Positions 7,169 through 15,070 of a stretch of DNA of 21,459 nucleotides are shown in pieces. The notes under the pieces were generated by a model, which was not told where the DNA came from, did not search any database, and was given only the letters and a program-made list of their open reading frames with translations. Position 1 is the stretch's first letter; each line of letters starts with the position of its first letter. The translations under genes were made by a program, and so were the position numbers. Source of the stretch: Defluviitaleaceae bacterium (GTDB lineage: Bacteria > Bacillota > Clostridia > Lachnospirales > WRAX01); the NCBI GenBank assembly GCA_009787945.1, contig WQSI01000019.1:1-21459 (forward strand), in the 5' to 3' direction.

Positions 7169-7795
7169 TTAGCGGGCGAAATAATCTAAAATCCCTAAAT
7201 AAATTGACCAAGCAACTTTTTGCTGATAATCCTCGCTTGCCAGCTTCATCATTTCATCGTGGTTGGTAAGAAAACCACACTCTACAATAACCGCAGGTGT
7301 GGAGGACTGTTTAAGAAGGTAGTAGCTGGTGTTTGCCTTGGCTTCCATGCGGTTTTCTTCATCCAAAAAATTCTTTATTTGGGCTTGGATGGCTTCTGCC
7401 AGTTTCTGGCTTTCTTCTGAGCTTTCGTAGTAAAAGGTTTGCGCCCCCCGCACACTTGCCTTGTTGAAGGCATTTTGGTGAATGGACACAAGCAAGTCTG
7501 CTTGCATATCCCCTGGCATGTTGCTCCTTGCCCGCAAATCTGTTTGCTTTGTATCTCCCAAGGCGACATCATCAGCGCGGGTGGTGAAAACTGTTGCCCC
7601 TGCCCCTTCCAAATATGTTTGCAAAAGCCCTGCAATGGCAAGGTTAATTTCTGCTTCTTCGTGGTTTTGGCTGCTTACTTTGCCAGGGTCCCAGCCCCCA
7701 TGCCCCGCATCAATTACAACAATTTTTTGCCCCGCAGACATAGCCACCAAAGCGCAAACTGCCGTTGTCAAAAGCCCCATTTTCAAACTTTTCAA
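7169..7795 (-). CDS. cwlD: N-acetylmuramoyl-L-alanine amidase CwlD (germination type)
   Basis: 208-residue exported zinc amidase of the Amidase_3 family. CwlD cleaves the peptide from muramic acid so that GerD/PdaA-dependent muramic-delta-lactam can form in the spore cortex. An N-terminal hydrophobic signal segment (about residues 6-21) precedes V-V-I-D-A-G-H-G-G (His32), E-A-E-I-N-L (Glu47), SIHQNAF (His106) and VIVECGFLTN (catalytic Glu172), so metal and catalytic residues are all present. The frame stays open upstream, but GAGAGGAG followed eight bases later by TTG 7795 gives the best start; ATG 7780 is the alternative. It is short for CwlD (about 230-240 in Bacillus), with no extra cell-wall-binding domain. 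I could not identify a sporulation-sigma promoter. A vegetative amidase of the same family cannot be excluded. Confidence 0.82.
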   Translation of the reverse strand: MKSLKMGLLTTAVCALVAMSAGQKIVVIDAGHGGWDPGKVSSQNHEEAEINLAIAGLLQTYLEGAGATVFTTRADDVALGDTKQTDLRARSNMPGDMQADLLVSIHQNAFNKASVRGAQTFYYESSEESQKLAEAIQAQIKNFLDEENRMEAKANTSYYLLKQSSTPAVIVECGFLTNHDEMMKLASEDYQQKVAWSIYLGILDYFAR

Positions 7796-7815
7796 AATAA
7801 TTTCTCCTCTCCTGC

Positions 7816-7844
7816 TTGTTTTTCTTAGTGTGTCTTGGTATAAT
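7816..7844 (+). promoter_or_regulatory. Sigma-A promoter for the 203-aa protein and rbgA
   Basis: TTGTTT (7816-7821), a 17-base spacer and TATAAT (7839-7844) with extended -10 TGG. It lies in the 91-base gap between cwlD and the divergent plus-strand gene, with the -35 just upstream of the cwlD start. Confidence 0.75.
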
Positions 7845-7886
7845 AGAGTTAAGACAGACAATTTTTTCCTAACCTGAGGTGATTTG

Positions 7887-8498
7887 ATGAAAAAACAGCG
7901 AAAACATATAGTGCCCTTCATCCTTATTTTAATTGTGGGGCTTGGGCTTATCGGCGGCATTGCTTGGTATGCTGTAACCACTCAAGACGCTATGGAAACG
8001 CCCTTTGTACACGAGCGCAGGCACACCGCCCAACAGCTTTACAACCAAACCATAGGCAGGGATATGGAAAACGACTATCCCTCCACACCGCGGGCTTTGT
8101 TGGAGCTTTATGCTGAAACGGTTCTGTTTCTCCACGGAGGTTTTATTGCGGAAGAGGACATGTTTTTGCGCGCCATAAATTTTCAAAGAAGCCTGTTTAC
8201 AGATGAATTGGCAGGGCTGCTAACTGCCCAGCAACAGCTTAACAATTTAAGGGAAAGCCTTGTTATTATGGATTATTACGGGCTTTCTCCCCGTCGTTCC
8301 CATGTTTATGAGTTTACATTGGATTATGTTGACGGACGCACCGCCCTTGTGGAGGTTCGCCACCCTTTCCGCCACCCTTTTGAATATATGGGGGATATGT
8401 ATCGGGTGTACTATCTGCAAATGGATTGGCAGGACCGCTGGAAAATCCACAGTTGGGCGCAGACAGATGAATTTTTTAACATTTTGGGCGCAAATTGA
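7887..8498 (+). CDS. Membrane-anchored protein of unknown function (203 aa; possibly DUF6715-like)
   Basis: I do not firmly recognise this protein. It has a basic N-terminus (MKKQRKH), one hydrophobic segment (residues 8-30) that looks like a signal anchor, and an extracellular domain of about 170 residues without Cys. The stretch N-D-Y-P-S-T-P-R-A-L-L-E-L-Y (62-75) recalls the start of the DUF6715 family seen in Lachnospiraceae, and the end (D-R-W-K-I-H-S-W, 183-190) has the feel of an NTF2-like fold; both are memory-based suggestions. ATG 7887 has GAGGTGA (7876-7882) upstream; the TTG just before it is rejected. It heads a two-gene unit with rbgA and is divergent from cwlD, so an envelope role is possible but unproven. 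Its stop codon lies inside the first copy of a 40-bp tandem repeat. Confidence 0.75.
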   Translation: MKKQRKHIVPFILILIVGLGLIGGIAWYAVTTQDAMETPFVHERRHTAQQLYNQTIGRDMENDYPSTPRALLELYAETVLFLHGGFIAEEDMFLRAINFQRSLFTDELAGLLTAQQQLNNLRESLVIMDYYGLSPRRSHVYEFTLDYVDGRTALVEVRHPFRHPFEYMGDMYRVYYLQMDWQDRWKIHSWAQTDEFFNILGAN

Positions 8499-8564
8499 TA
8501 ATGGATAAAAGCGATTTAACAAAATGGGGGCAAATTGATAATGGATAAAAGCGATTTAACAAAA
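8485..8564 (+). repeat. 40-bp tandem duplication spanning the rbgA start
   Basis: Two head-to-tail copies, 8485-8524 and 8525-8564, differ at a single base (C 8489 against G 8529). Each copy holds a TGA, an ATG and the first eight codons of rbgA. As 40 is not a multiple of three, the ATG in the first copy (8501) reads a 15-codon peptide ending in TAA at 8546-8548, while the second ATG (8541) opens the real gene. The single change makes a GGGGG run ahead of the second ATG. Confidence 0.93.
8501..8548 (+). other. Short upstream ORF created by the duplication
   Basis: Fifteen codons starting MDKSDLTK, the same first eight residues as RbgA, then shifting to WGQIDNG and stop. Its stop overlaps the true rbgA ATG region (8541), so ribosomes ending here could restart on rbgA. 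No good ribosome site precedes it. It is probably an accident of the duplication rather than a functional peptide. Confidence 0.45.
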
Positions 8565-9431
8565 ATCCAGTGGTATCCTGGGCATATGACCAAGGCATTG
8601 CGCATGATGCGGGAAAATTTGCAGTTGGTTGATGTGCTTATAGAGCTTTTGGATGCCAGAATCCCAAATTCTTCTAAAAACCCTGATATTGACGAGCTGG
8701 CTAAGAATAAAAAGCGTATTGTGGTTCTTAACAAGGCGGATTTGGCTGACGAAAAAGGCAATATGGCTTGGAAGGCTCATTATGAAAAGCTTGGTTTTGA
8801 GGTTGCTGTAACCAATGCTAACGGGGGCGCGGGCTTGAAGCAAGTGGAAGCCCTAGCAAGGCAGCTGATGGCTGAAAAAATTGCCCGCGGCAAGGCTCGT
8901 GGGCGGCTCATTGTGCCTATCAGAGCTATGATTGTTGGTGTGCCAAATGTTGGCAAGTCTACCATGATAAACAGATATGCAGGGAAGAACATGGCGAAAG
9001 TGGCAGACAAACCTGGCGTTACCAAAGGTAAGCAGTGGATAAACATTTCAAAGGATTTTGAACTGCTGGACACCCCAGGGATTTTGTGGCCAAAGGTTGA
9101 TGGGGGGCTAAACCTTGCAATCACAGGAGCTATTAACGATAATATTTTAGACAGAGAGAAATTGGCTCTTGCCCTAATCGAAAAAATGAGCTACGATAAT
9201 ATTGCAGAGCGGTATAAATTTCAGCCCCATCCCGAGGACACGCCTGACCAGGTTTTGCTTAAAATTTCAGAGGTGCGGGGCTTTAAATTAAAAGACGGCG
9301 GGGCAGACCTGCTGCGCACCGCCGTTATTTTCCTTGATGAGTACCGAGGTGGGAAATTAGGGCGTTTGACCTTAGAAAAGCCCCAGGTTAATTTAGATGA
9401 AGAGCCAGGAGAACAGCCCCAAAATGGCTAA
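8541..9431 (+). CDS. ylqF: Ribosome biogenesis GTPase RbgA (YlqF)
   Basis: 296-residue circularly permuted GTPase acting late in 50S subunit assembly in the cytoplasm. The motif order is permuted as expected: G4 NKAD (64-67), then G1 GVPNVGKST (133-141), G2 Thr161 in P-G-V-T-K-G, and G3 DTPG (177-180). The N-terminus WYPGHM (11-16) is a hallmark of RbgA, and the C-terminal part (about 205-270) is its RNA-binding ANTAR-like domain. Length is near the Bacillus protein (282). I choose ATG 8541 in the second repeat copy because the ATG in the first copy is out of frame. The last 39 bases overlap the convergent traX-like gene. It is probably cotranscribed with the upstream 203-aa gene. Confidence 0.95.
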   Translation: MDKSDLTKIQWYPGHMTKALRMMRENLQLVDVLIELLDARIPNSSKNPDIDELAKNKKRIVVLNKADLADEKGNMAWKAHYEKLGFEVAVTNANGGAGLKQVEALARQLMAEKIARGKARGRLIVPIRAMIVGVPNVGKSTMINRYAGKNMAKVADKPGVTKGKQWINISKDFELLDTPGILWPKVDGGLNLAITGAINDNILDREKLALALIEKMSYDNIAERYKFQPHPEDTPDQVLLKISEVRGFKLKDGGADLLRTAVIFLDEYRGGKLGRLTLEKPQVNLDEEPGEQPQNG

Positions 9432-10145
9432 ATGAGCGGGGTAGAAGGCGTAGAAGAAATATTTCATGCTTGGCCCTCGCTCCCCATTATAGGCGCGGAT
9501 GCAGAACAAAGACAGGATGGAACCGACAGGGAATAACAATCCCGCCGCGGCAACAAGAGGGTTAACCTCTGCGCCTGCGTATGCAAGTGCCTCTTCCATC
9601 ACCCCAGGCATGATGGCGTTAATGGCGGCGACGCATGCCACCAAAAGCAACATAAAAGCAAAATTATAAGCCCCTGCAAGAATGGGGGAGAGGGTGCGCC
9701 GCGCACCTTCTTTTTGTATTGTGTGATACAGCAATATCATCACAGGCCCAACAATGCCCCAATCAGCAAGGAAGCTTAGCAAAGCATAAGGGATGAAGGC
9801 GACCCAAAACACCGCCCCGCCTTTTGTGTGGTCATAAAGCATAAGGGATAAAACCCCGAGAACAAGGATAAACATAATGTTAAAGCCAAACCACGTGCCA
9901 AAAGCCCACATGTAAAAGGGTTGTGGCACCAAGGCGAAAACCCCAAGGCGTATGGCATAAGCCTTAACATTAGAGGTTCTGCGATACCCTTCCACAAGCA
10001 AAAAAGCCATAATAGGGAAAGTGAAACCCCCTGCAAATTGGAAAGGGAAATGCAAAGGCACAGGAATTGCATCCCCCAACACAAGGGAGGCATGTTGCAA
10101 AGCCATACCAACAATTGCGATGATTTTTAAAACATAAGCATTCAT
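9393..10145 (-). CDS. TraX family membrane protein
   Basis: 250-residue polytopic membrane protein with about eight hydrophobic helices. The N-terminus LKIIAIVGMALQHASL (6-21) followed by a Pro/Phe-rich loop, G-G-F-T-F-P-I-M-A-F and L-L-V-E-G-Y-R-R-T-S-N-V matches the TraX pattern; the usual Asp-His at the end of helix 1 is Gln-His here. F-plasmid TraX acetylates the pilin N-terminus, but most chromosomal Firmicute homologues have no known substrate and no conjugation genes are present here. Start ATG 10145 shares its A with the TAA of the preceding DUF2339 gene (TAATG), so translation is coupled. It is third gene of the operon, and its 3' end overlaps rbgA antisense. Function as a membrane acyltransferase is inference from the family. 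Confidence 0.8.
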   Translation of the reverse strand: MNAYVLKIIAIVGMALQHASLVLGDAIPVPLHFPFQFAGGFTFPIMAFLLVEGYRRTSNVKAYAIRLGVFALVPQPFYMWAFGTWFGFNIMFILVLGVLSLMLYDHTKGGAVFWVAFIPYALLSFLADWGIVGPVMILLYHTIQKEGARRTLSPILAGAYNFAFMLLLVACVAAINAIMPGVMEEALAYAGAEVNPLVAAAGLLFPVGSILSLFCIRAYNGERGPSMKYFFYAFYPAHLAILGLFSWLFI

Positions 10146-12649
10146 TAATTGCTCTCCTCTTCTTTTTGTATTTTTATACTAAGCTCCAGCCTTTTGCTGA
10201 AGTATTGATAAACAAAGGAAATTATGACAAGCACTGCCCCCATGATGAAGTAGGATAAGATGCGGAGGCCTTGGGTTAGCAGGGTGAGGTCAAATAGGAA
10301 TAGTTTGACCACGGAAAATAGGGCAAGGGCAAGCCCCGCCCGCCTTAAAAGGGAATATCGGCGAAGGAAGCCGAGGATGGTCCACAGCAGGGCGGCGGCG
10401 ATGTACACCAAACTTATCCAAAAACTGGCGAAGTCAAGCCCGAAGTCTAGGGTTAGAGTGACTGTGAAAACAAGGACTATGTATGTGGAAACGACCAATG
10501 GTAAATATTGTATGCCCATGATTTTTTTGAGGACTGCCTGGCGGGTCACGTCATACACAGCGTAAATGCCTGCCATTTCCACCACAATCAAAATTGCTGT
10601 AGCAAGGATTATGATATTGGTGTGATGACCTGTTAGCTGTGTTGTTGTGGGGCTTGTTGTTGACCCTAGGGCAAAAATGCCAATAATTGCCATGAAGGTA
10701 AACATAACGCCCATTATTCTTGCCCCTGTGTCACCAATTCTAGGTATGCGGGGCATAAATTTGCCGTAAAGGAGGGTAAACACTGCCATTAGGGCATACA
10801 TTAGGTATTCGATGGAAATGGGGCTGGCAGGAAACGCCGCAAGCAGAACATCCCACAGCCTGCCTATCATAAACAGCCCAAAAGCCCAAATAATGGCGAT
10901 AACCCCGTATTTAAAGGATTTTTGCGCCCAGCTATATAACATATTTCGCAGAGCCATAATGGTGAGGATTGTCACACCAACCACAACAATTGAGCTGAAT
11001 TGCAAAATGAAATCTGTCCAGTGGGGGGCGGCTGTCCACCATAAAACCTCATATATGTCAAAACCTATAAACCTCAGCATGGCAATGGTGGCGACTGCAA
11101 TGGCTGCATAGCGGTAATTTACCCATGCTTTGAATATGCTAAATATTGCCAAAACAAGGGTCAGACCCATCCAAGCGGGTGTCCACCAGGCGGCATCCGA
11201 TTGAAAGGGCACAAACAACAAGGCAAGCATCATGGATGCCGTGAATAGGGTGATTTGCATGGGTTTTGCATTTTCAAATTTCCGCGCTACCCAGTGGCTG
11301 GCGGCTAAATATAAAGCCGCCCCCGAAGCTGATGCAAGCCCTGCAAAATCTGCAAAAACCCAGTCAATATGCATACCTATGACAAGTCCGCCGAAAAGGG
11401 TGTTTGCTCCGACCAAAACCGTATCTACATCTGTGAGCTTCCCTGTTGTGCGCATTGTGGAAATTATTGGGATTATATTGTAAATCATCACAGCGAAAAC
11501 TATGTAAATCAGCGTTATCAGGGCTTGTTCGGGGGTTGTGTTGATTGCAATAAGCCATGTGCCAACCAAATTAAGCCCAAGACCGATAAAAGCTGCCAAC
11601 TTCCACTTGTTCCGCAGGGCAACCATCAACGCCAATAGGTTAAACAGCACAAAATACCCCATCATGCCATAAATTAGGGCGGGGTCTGGTCTGCCCGCAT
11701 CTAGCAAAATGGACATTATCGGCAGATAGCCCCCCACCAAAGTCATGGTGAGCAGTGATTGAGATTTATACCTCATGGACAGGTAAAAAGCGAGGGCGGT
11801 GATGCCCACGCAAATGCCCAAGGCGGGGTACATGGCTATGGTTTCGTGGAAAAAATGCCCAATGGCAAGGGATACATAGGAAATTGCAAGCCCTCCTGCC
11901 GTCATGCCTAAGGAAAAGACATTTGGGCGGCGGCGGTTAAGCATCTCACCACCAACCAAAAAGCCTGCACCAAGGGCAAAGCTGACCCAAGTGTAGCCGA
12001 AACGGCTGGCGGCAATGGCCCCCACAATAAACAGCAAAATACCCACGGCGTTAAGGATATTAAGCCCCACATACCGTTCCACATTGTTTTTGCTGGATAG
12101 TTGGGTAATTTGGTCGTCAGTTATATTTTGTTTACGCAGACGTTCCATTTCTGCCCGCTCTTCCTCTAAAAATGTTATTGACGAGGTGTTTTTGCGGGCT
12201 TCTTCAATGCGCTTGGCGATGTTTCCCCCTAGCTGGTCGATTTCTGCGACGGCATCCTTTGCAATCTCCGCCCCTGCTTGCTGGGAATATCTTTGCCACT
12301 CCCTAAGCCGCCCGCGGATTTGGGTTTCAAGGGCGTTAAGCTTGTTAGCTTCCCCTGCGGCTGTTTCCTTAAAAAATATCTCCATATTGTGCTGAAATCT
12401 GTTGACGGTGCTGACTTTCTCATTAAAATACTGCTCATATAAAGTGTTTTTGAGGGTGGCGTTATCGCGGGCAAGTTTTTCCCTTTCCCTTTCTGCTTTT
12501 TCCAGCTGCTCTGCCATTTTGGCGTTTTTCTGGGCAAGCTCTGTATTTTCGCGAAAGGTGTCGCTTTTTTCAATTGCCTTTAACTGTCCGTCAATATCAT
12601 CAATTGCTTTGCGCAACCCATGAACCATCTCTCTAATATTCCGCTCCAT
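10145..12649 (-). CDS. DUF2339 domain-containing polytopic membrane protein (834 aa)
   Basis: Large membrane protein of unknown function. Residues 1-190 are soluble and strongly coiled-coil (Glu/Lys/Ala-rich, about 20-75 and 100-180). From E-R-Y-V-G-L-N-I-L-N (191-200) onward it is a run of more than twenty hydrophobic helices, the DUF2339 pattern, ending with a charged tail. It contains the segment S-L-L-T-M-T-L-V-G-G-Y-L-P-I (298-311), which is missing in the paralogue encoded just upstream. Shared anchors with the paralogue include ERY-[VI]-GLNILNAVG, TLIYI followed by I-I-P-I, FGL-x-FASFW and a final Y-Q-Y-F-[SA]-K-R-L. The start ATG 12649 has GAGGAG upstream, overlapping the end of the previous gene; it is followed by traX with a one-base overlap. 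A role in the cell envelope is likely but not shown. Confidence 0.88.
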   Translation of the reverse strand: MERNIREMVHGLRKAIDDIDGQLKAIEKSDTFRENTELAQKNAKMAEQLEKAEREREKLARDNATLKNTLYEQYFNEKVSTVNRFQHNMEIFFKETAAGEANKLNALETQIRGRLREWQRYSQQAGAEIAKDAVAEIDQLGGNIAKRIEEARKNTSSITFLEEERAEMERLRKQNITDDQITQLSSKNNVERYVGLNILNAVGILLFIVGAIAASRFGYTWVSFALGAGFLVGGEMLNRRRPNVFSLGMTAGGLAISYVSLAIGHFFHETIAMYPALGICVGITALAFYLSMRYKSQSLLTMTLVGGYLPIMSILLDAGRPDPALIYGMMGYFVLFNLLALMVALRNKWKLAAFIGLGLNLVGTWLIAINTTPEQALITLIYIVFAVMIYNIIPIISTMRTTGKLTDVDTVLVGANTLFGGLVIGMHIDWVFADFAGLASASGAALYLAASHWVARKFENAKPMQITLFTASMMLALLFVPFQSDAAWWTPAWMGLTLVLAIFSIFKAWVNYRYAAIAVATIAMLRFIGFDIYEVLWWTAAPHWTDFILQFSSIVVVGVTILTIMALRNMLYSWAQKSFKYGVIAIIWAFGLFMIGRLWDVLLAAFPASPISIEYLMYALMAVFTLLYGKFMPRIPRIGDTGARIMGVMFTFMAIIGIFALGSTTSPTTTQLTGHHTNIIILATAILIVVEMAGIYAVYDVTRQAVLKKIMGIQYLPLVVSTYIVLVFTVTLTLDFGLDFASFWISLVYIAAALLWTILGFLRRYSLLRRAGLALALFSVVKLFLFDLTLLTQGLRILSYFIMGAVLVIISFVYQYFSKRLELSIKIQKEEESN

Positions 12650-12651
12650 GG

Positions 12652-14979
12652 CTACTCCTCACTTTCCGCGTTATTTTGGGCTTCTGCGGCTTCGTTGCTA
12701 TCTAGTCGCTTTGCAAAATATTGATAGGCGAAGGAAATTCCCACAAGCACGCCCCCTGTAACAAAATAGGACATCACTCGGATTTCTCCAGTTAGATACC
12801 AAACATCAAAAAGCAAAAGTTTGGCAACAGAAAGAATGATAAGGACAAGCCCTGCCAGGCGCAACCCTCCGTATCTCCTTACAAAGCCCGAAATTATAAG
12901 GATGAGGGCGACGGCAATATAAACCGCGCTGACCCAAAAGCTTGCAAAAGACAAACCAAAGCTCATTGTGGATGTGATGGTGAAAGTCCATAGAAAATAG
13001 GCGAAGGTGATGACGGGCATCCATTGGGGCTTCAAAATGCCTTTGGCAACGCCGCTGCGGGCGAAGTTAAACACCGCCAAAATACCTAAAACATTAACAA
13101 CCGCAAGAACAAAGGCATCAATACCAGTAACTTGCCAACCCATTAGGCTAGAAATAAAAATCCCCATTATGCCAATGACGGCAAGGAAAATTCCTGCAAC
13201 TTCCGTTCCTCCGCAGTTTAACCTTGGGATTTTTGGCAGCAACATGCCATAAAGAACCGTGAAGCCCGACATTGCCGCAAAAATTATAAATAACCAATCG
13301 TTTATATGGTAGCCCAATCTAAAGGACAAGAACGCCGCAAAAAGCCACACCCCTGCTGTAACCACATGCTTTAAAGCCTTTTGTGGCGGGGTTTTAAGCT
13401 GGTTGCGGGCGGCAAGCAAAATAAGCACTAAAACGCCCCCTGCTGTGACAGATGCGGTTTGCAATGTAAAATAATCCCAGGCTAATGGGGAGCTTATAAT
13501 AAAATTGAAAGCGTCTATAGTGAAAAGAGTTGCAAGAGCCATGCTTCCCGCCACTGTGGCGCAAACCACAACTTTGCGGCTTCCCTTGATGATGCCGAAA
13601 AAGGCAAGTCCCACAGCGATGATGGTCAGCCCTACGGTTATCCAGCGGTAATCTAGCTGGATAATGGCGAAAACCAAGGCAAATGCCGCCGCTGACACAA
13701 AAAGGGTCGCTGCCATGGGCTTAAAACTTTCGGTTTTGCGGCTGACAAACAGCCCACAAAGCCCATAAAATAGCCCAGACACGCCAGAAGCAACACCCAT
13801 GTAACTTTCAAAATGCCAACCCACAAAAGCAAGAAGGATGAAGCCGCCGCCTAAAGCGTTCATGGCGACTAACACCACATCTGCTTCATCAGACTTGCGG
13901 ACAATTGGTATTATTGTGTATATTAGCGTTGAAACCCCTATGTAAATCAACGTTACAAGGGCTTGATGAAGGTCGGAGAGCAAAGCAACGCCGCCCATGG
14001 CGACTAAATTCGCCCCAAGCCCCGCAAATTTAAGGGCAGTCCACTTTTTGACAAATGCCAAAACTGCCGTAAGCAAACCAAGCCCTGCAAAGCCCCAAGC
14101 CACAGCAACTTGCGGCATGGTTTCTTGTAAAAATCCAATGGCAAGGGTGGCGTATAACACAGCCAGACCTCCGACGGTCAGCCCAACAGAAAAAGCAGTG
14201 GTTTTGCGGCGGTTCATTATTTCGCCCCCCGCTAAAAAGCCCGCGCCCAATATAAAACCAACCCAGGTATAACCCAAACGCCCAGCGGCAATTGTGCCAA
14301 TGGTTAGAAGCAAAACACCAACAGCGTTTAAAATATTTAAACCTATGTATCTTTCTGCGGTTTTCTTTGGCGGCTTTGGCGGCGTGCCTAATTTGTGAGC
14401 CAATTCCCCTATTTGCTGATGAGATGCGCGGGCAAGCCCATCCCGCAGGTGATATGCTTGCATTTGCAAATCCTTTGCCCGCTGGCGAACTGCGCCTTCC
14501 CAGGATGCCAAGCTGTTCAGCTCCTTCATGGCGTTTTCGGCAAATCCGCCAGCATCAGGGCGGCTGTTGCGTAATTCGTTAAGCTCTTCAATCTCTTTTT
14601 CCGAAAATGTTATGGCAGAAGCCGACCCTCTCGCATCTTGAACACGGCGGCTAAATTCGTTGCCAAGCTCGGCTATTTGTTGATGTGCCTCCAGAGCCTC
14701 TTCACCAACAGCGGGGCTGGTATGCCCCTGCAAGCCCTGCAAACGCCGATTAATGTCGCCCTCCAATGTTGCCAAATGCCCAATTTCCCAGTTAACTGCA
14801 TTTTTAAAATGCATATCCAAGGCATAATAAATCCTATTTATGGCGTTTGTTTTCTCGCTAAAATATTGTTCGCATAATGATTTTTCAAACTCTTCATTTC
14901 CCGAGGACTTTAGTTGGTTGTCCACATAGCCAATGACGCTATATAGGCGGTTTAAAGTTTCTCTGATTTGCTGTTTCAT
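12652..14979 (-). CDS. DUF2339-type polytopic membrane protein, paralogue (775 aa)
   Basis: First gene of the operon and a diverged copy of the downstream DUF2339 protein. A soluble helical N-terminal region (1-205) with a Pro/Lys linker (200-206) leads into E-R-Y-I-G-L-N-I-L-N (209-218) and about twenty hydrophobic helices; the C-terminal tail is Asn/Ala/Glu-rich. Both N-terminal domains share Y-F-[SN]-E-K followed by an aromatic-rich helix (39-60 here), so the duplication included the soluble part. Compared with the other copy it lacks about 50-60 residues covering two helices (the L-V-G-G-Y region). ATG 14979 has GAGGTGA upstream, and the promoter lies 18-46 bases further. Only two bases separate its stop from the next start. 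Function unknown; it may form a hetero-complex with its neighbour. Confidence 0.85.
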   Translation of the reverse strand: MKQQIRETLNRLYSVIGYVDNQLKSSGNEEFEKSLCEQYFSEKTNAINRIYYALDMHFKNAVNWEIGHLATLEGDINRRLQGLQGHTSPAVGEEALEAHQQIAELGNEFSRRVQDARGSASAITFSEKEIEELNELRNSRPDAGGFAENAMKELNSLASWEGAVRQRAKDLQMQAYHLRDGLARASHQQIGELAHKLGTPPKPPKKTAERYIGLNILNAVGVLLLTIGTIAAGRLGYTWVGFILGAGFLAGGEIMNRRKTTAFSVGLTVGGLAVLYATLAIGFLQETMPQVAVAWGFAGLGLLTAVLAFVKKWTALKFAGLGANLVAMGGVALLSDLHQALVTLIYIGVSTLIYTIIPIVRKSDEADVVLVAMNALGGGFILLAFVGWHFESYMGVASGVSGLFYGLCGLFVSRKTESFKPMAATLFVSAAAFALVFAIIQLDYRWITVGLTIIAVGLAFFGIIKGSRKVVVCATVAGSMALATLFTIDAFNFIISSPLAWDYFTLQTASVTAGGVLVLILLAARNQLKTPPQKALKHVVTAGVWLFAAFLSFRLGYHINDWLFIIFAAMSGFTVLYGMLLPKIPRLNCGGTEVAGIFLAVIGIMGIFISSLMGWQVTGIDAFVLAVVNVLGILAVFNFARSGVAKGILKPQWMPVITFAYFLWTFTITSTMSFGLSFASFWVSAVYIAVALILIISGFVRRYGGLRLAGLVLIILSVAKLLLFDVWYLTGEIRVMSYFVTGGVLVGISFAYQYFAKRLDSNEAAEAQNNAESEE

Positions 14980-14996
14980 AAAATCACCTCAATCAA

Positions 14997-15025
14997 ATTG
15001 TATCAATAAATACTGGATGTGTCAA
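14997..15025 (-). promoter_or_regulatory. Strong sigma-A promoter for the DUF2339-DUF2339-traX operon
   Basis: Minus strand: perfect TTGACA (15025-15020), a 17-base spacer and TACAAT (15002-14997) preceded by the extended -10 TGA. The GAGGTGA ribosome site follows within ten bases of the -10, so the leader must be very short. It sits just after the flagellin terminator. Confidence 0.85.
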
Positions 15026-15032
15026 CAAATTT

Positions 15033-15061
15033 AAAAACCCCGCAATGTCAGCGGGGTGTTT
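15033..15061 (-). terminator. Intrinsic terminator after flagellin
   Basis: CCCCGC (15038-15043) pairs with GCGGGG (15051-15056), extended by A/T pairs on both sides, loop AATGTCA. On the minus strand the stem is followed by TTTTT, ten bases after the flagellin stop codon. The stem core is the same as that of the terminator at 19637-19670. Confidence 0.88.
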
Positions 15062-15070
15062 TAATAGGTT

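Noticed and set aside
7796..7886. Sporulation-sigma (E or G) promoter for cwlD
   Set aside because: Searched by eye on the minus strand; no convincing -35/-10 pair of either type was found.
10145..14979. Tandem DUF2339 genes as one gene split by a frameshift
   Set aside because: Both have their own ribosome site, start, N-terminal coiled-coil domain and full set of helices, so they are paralogues.
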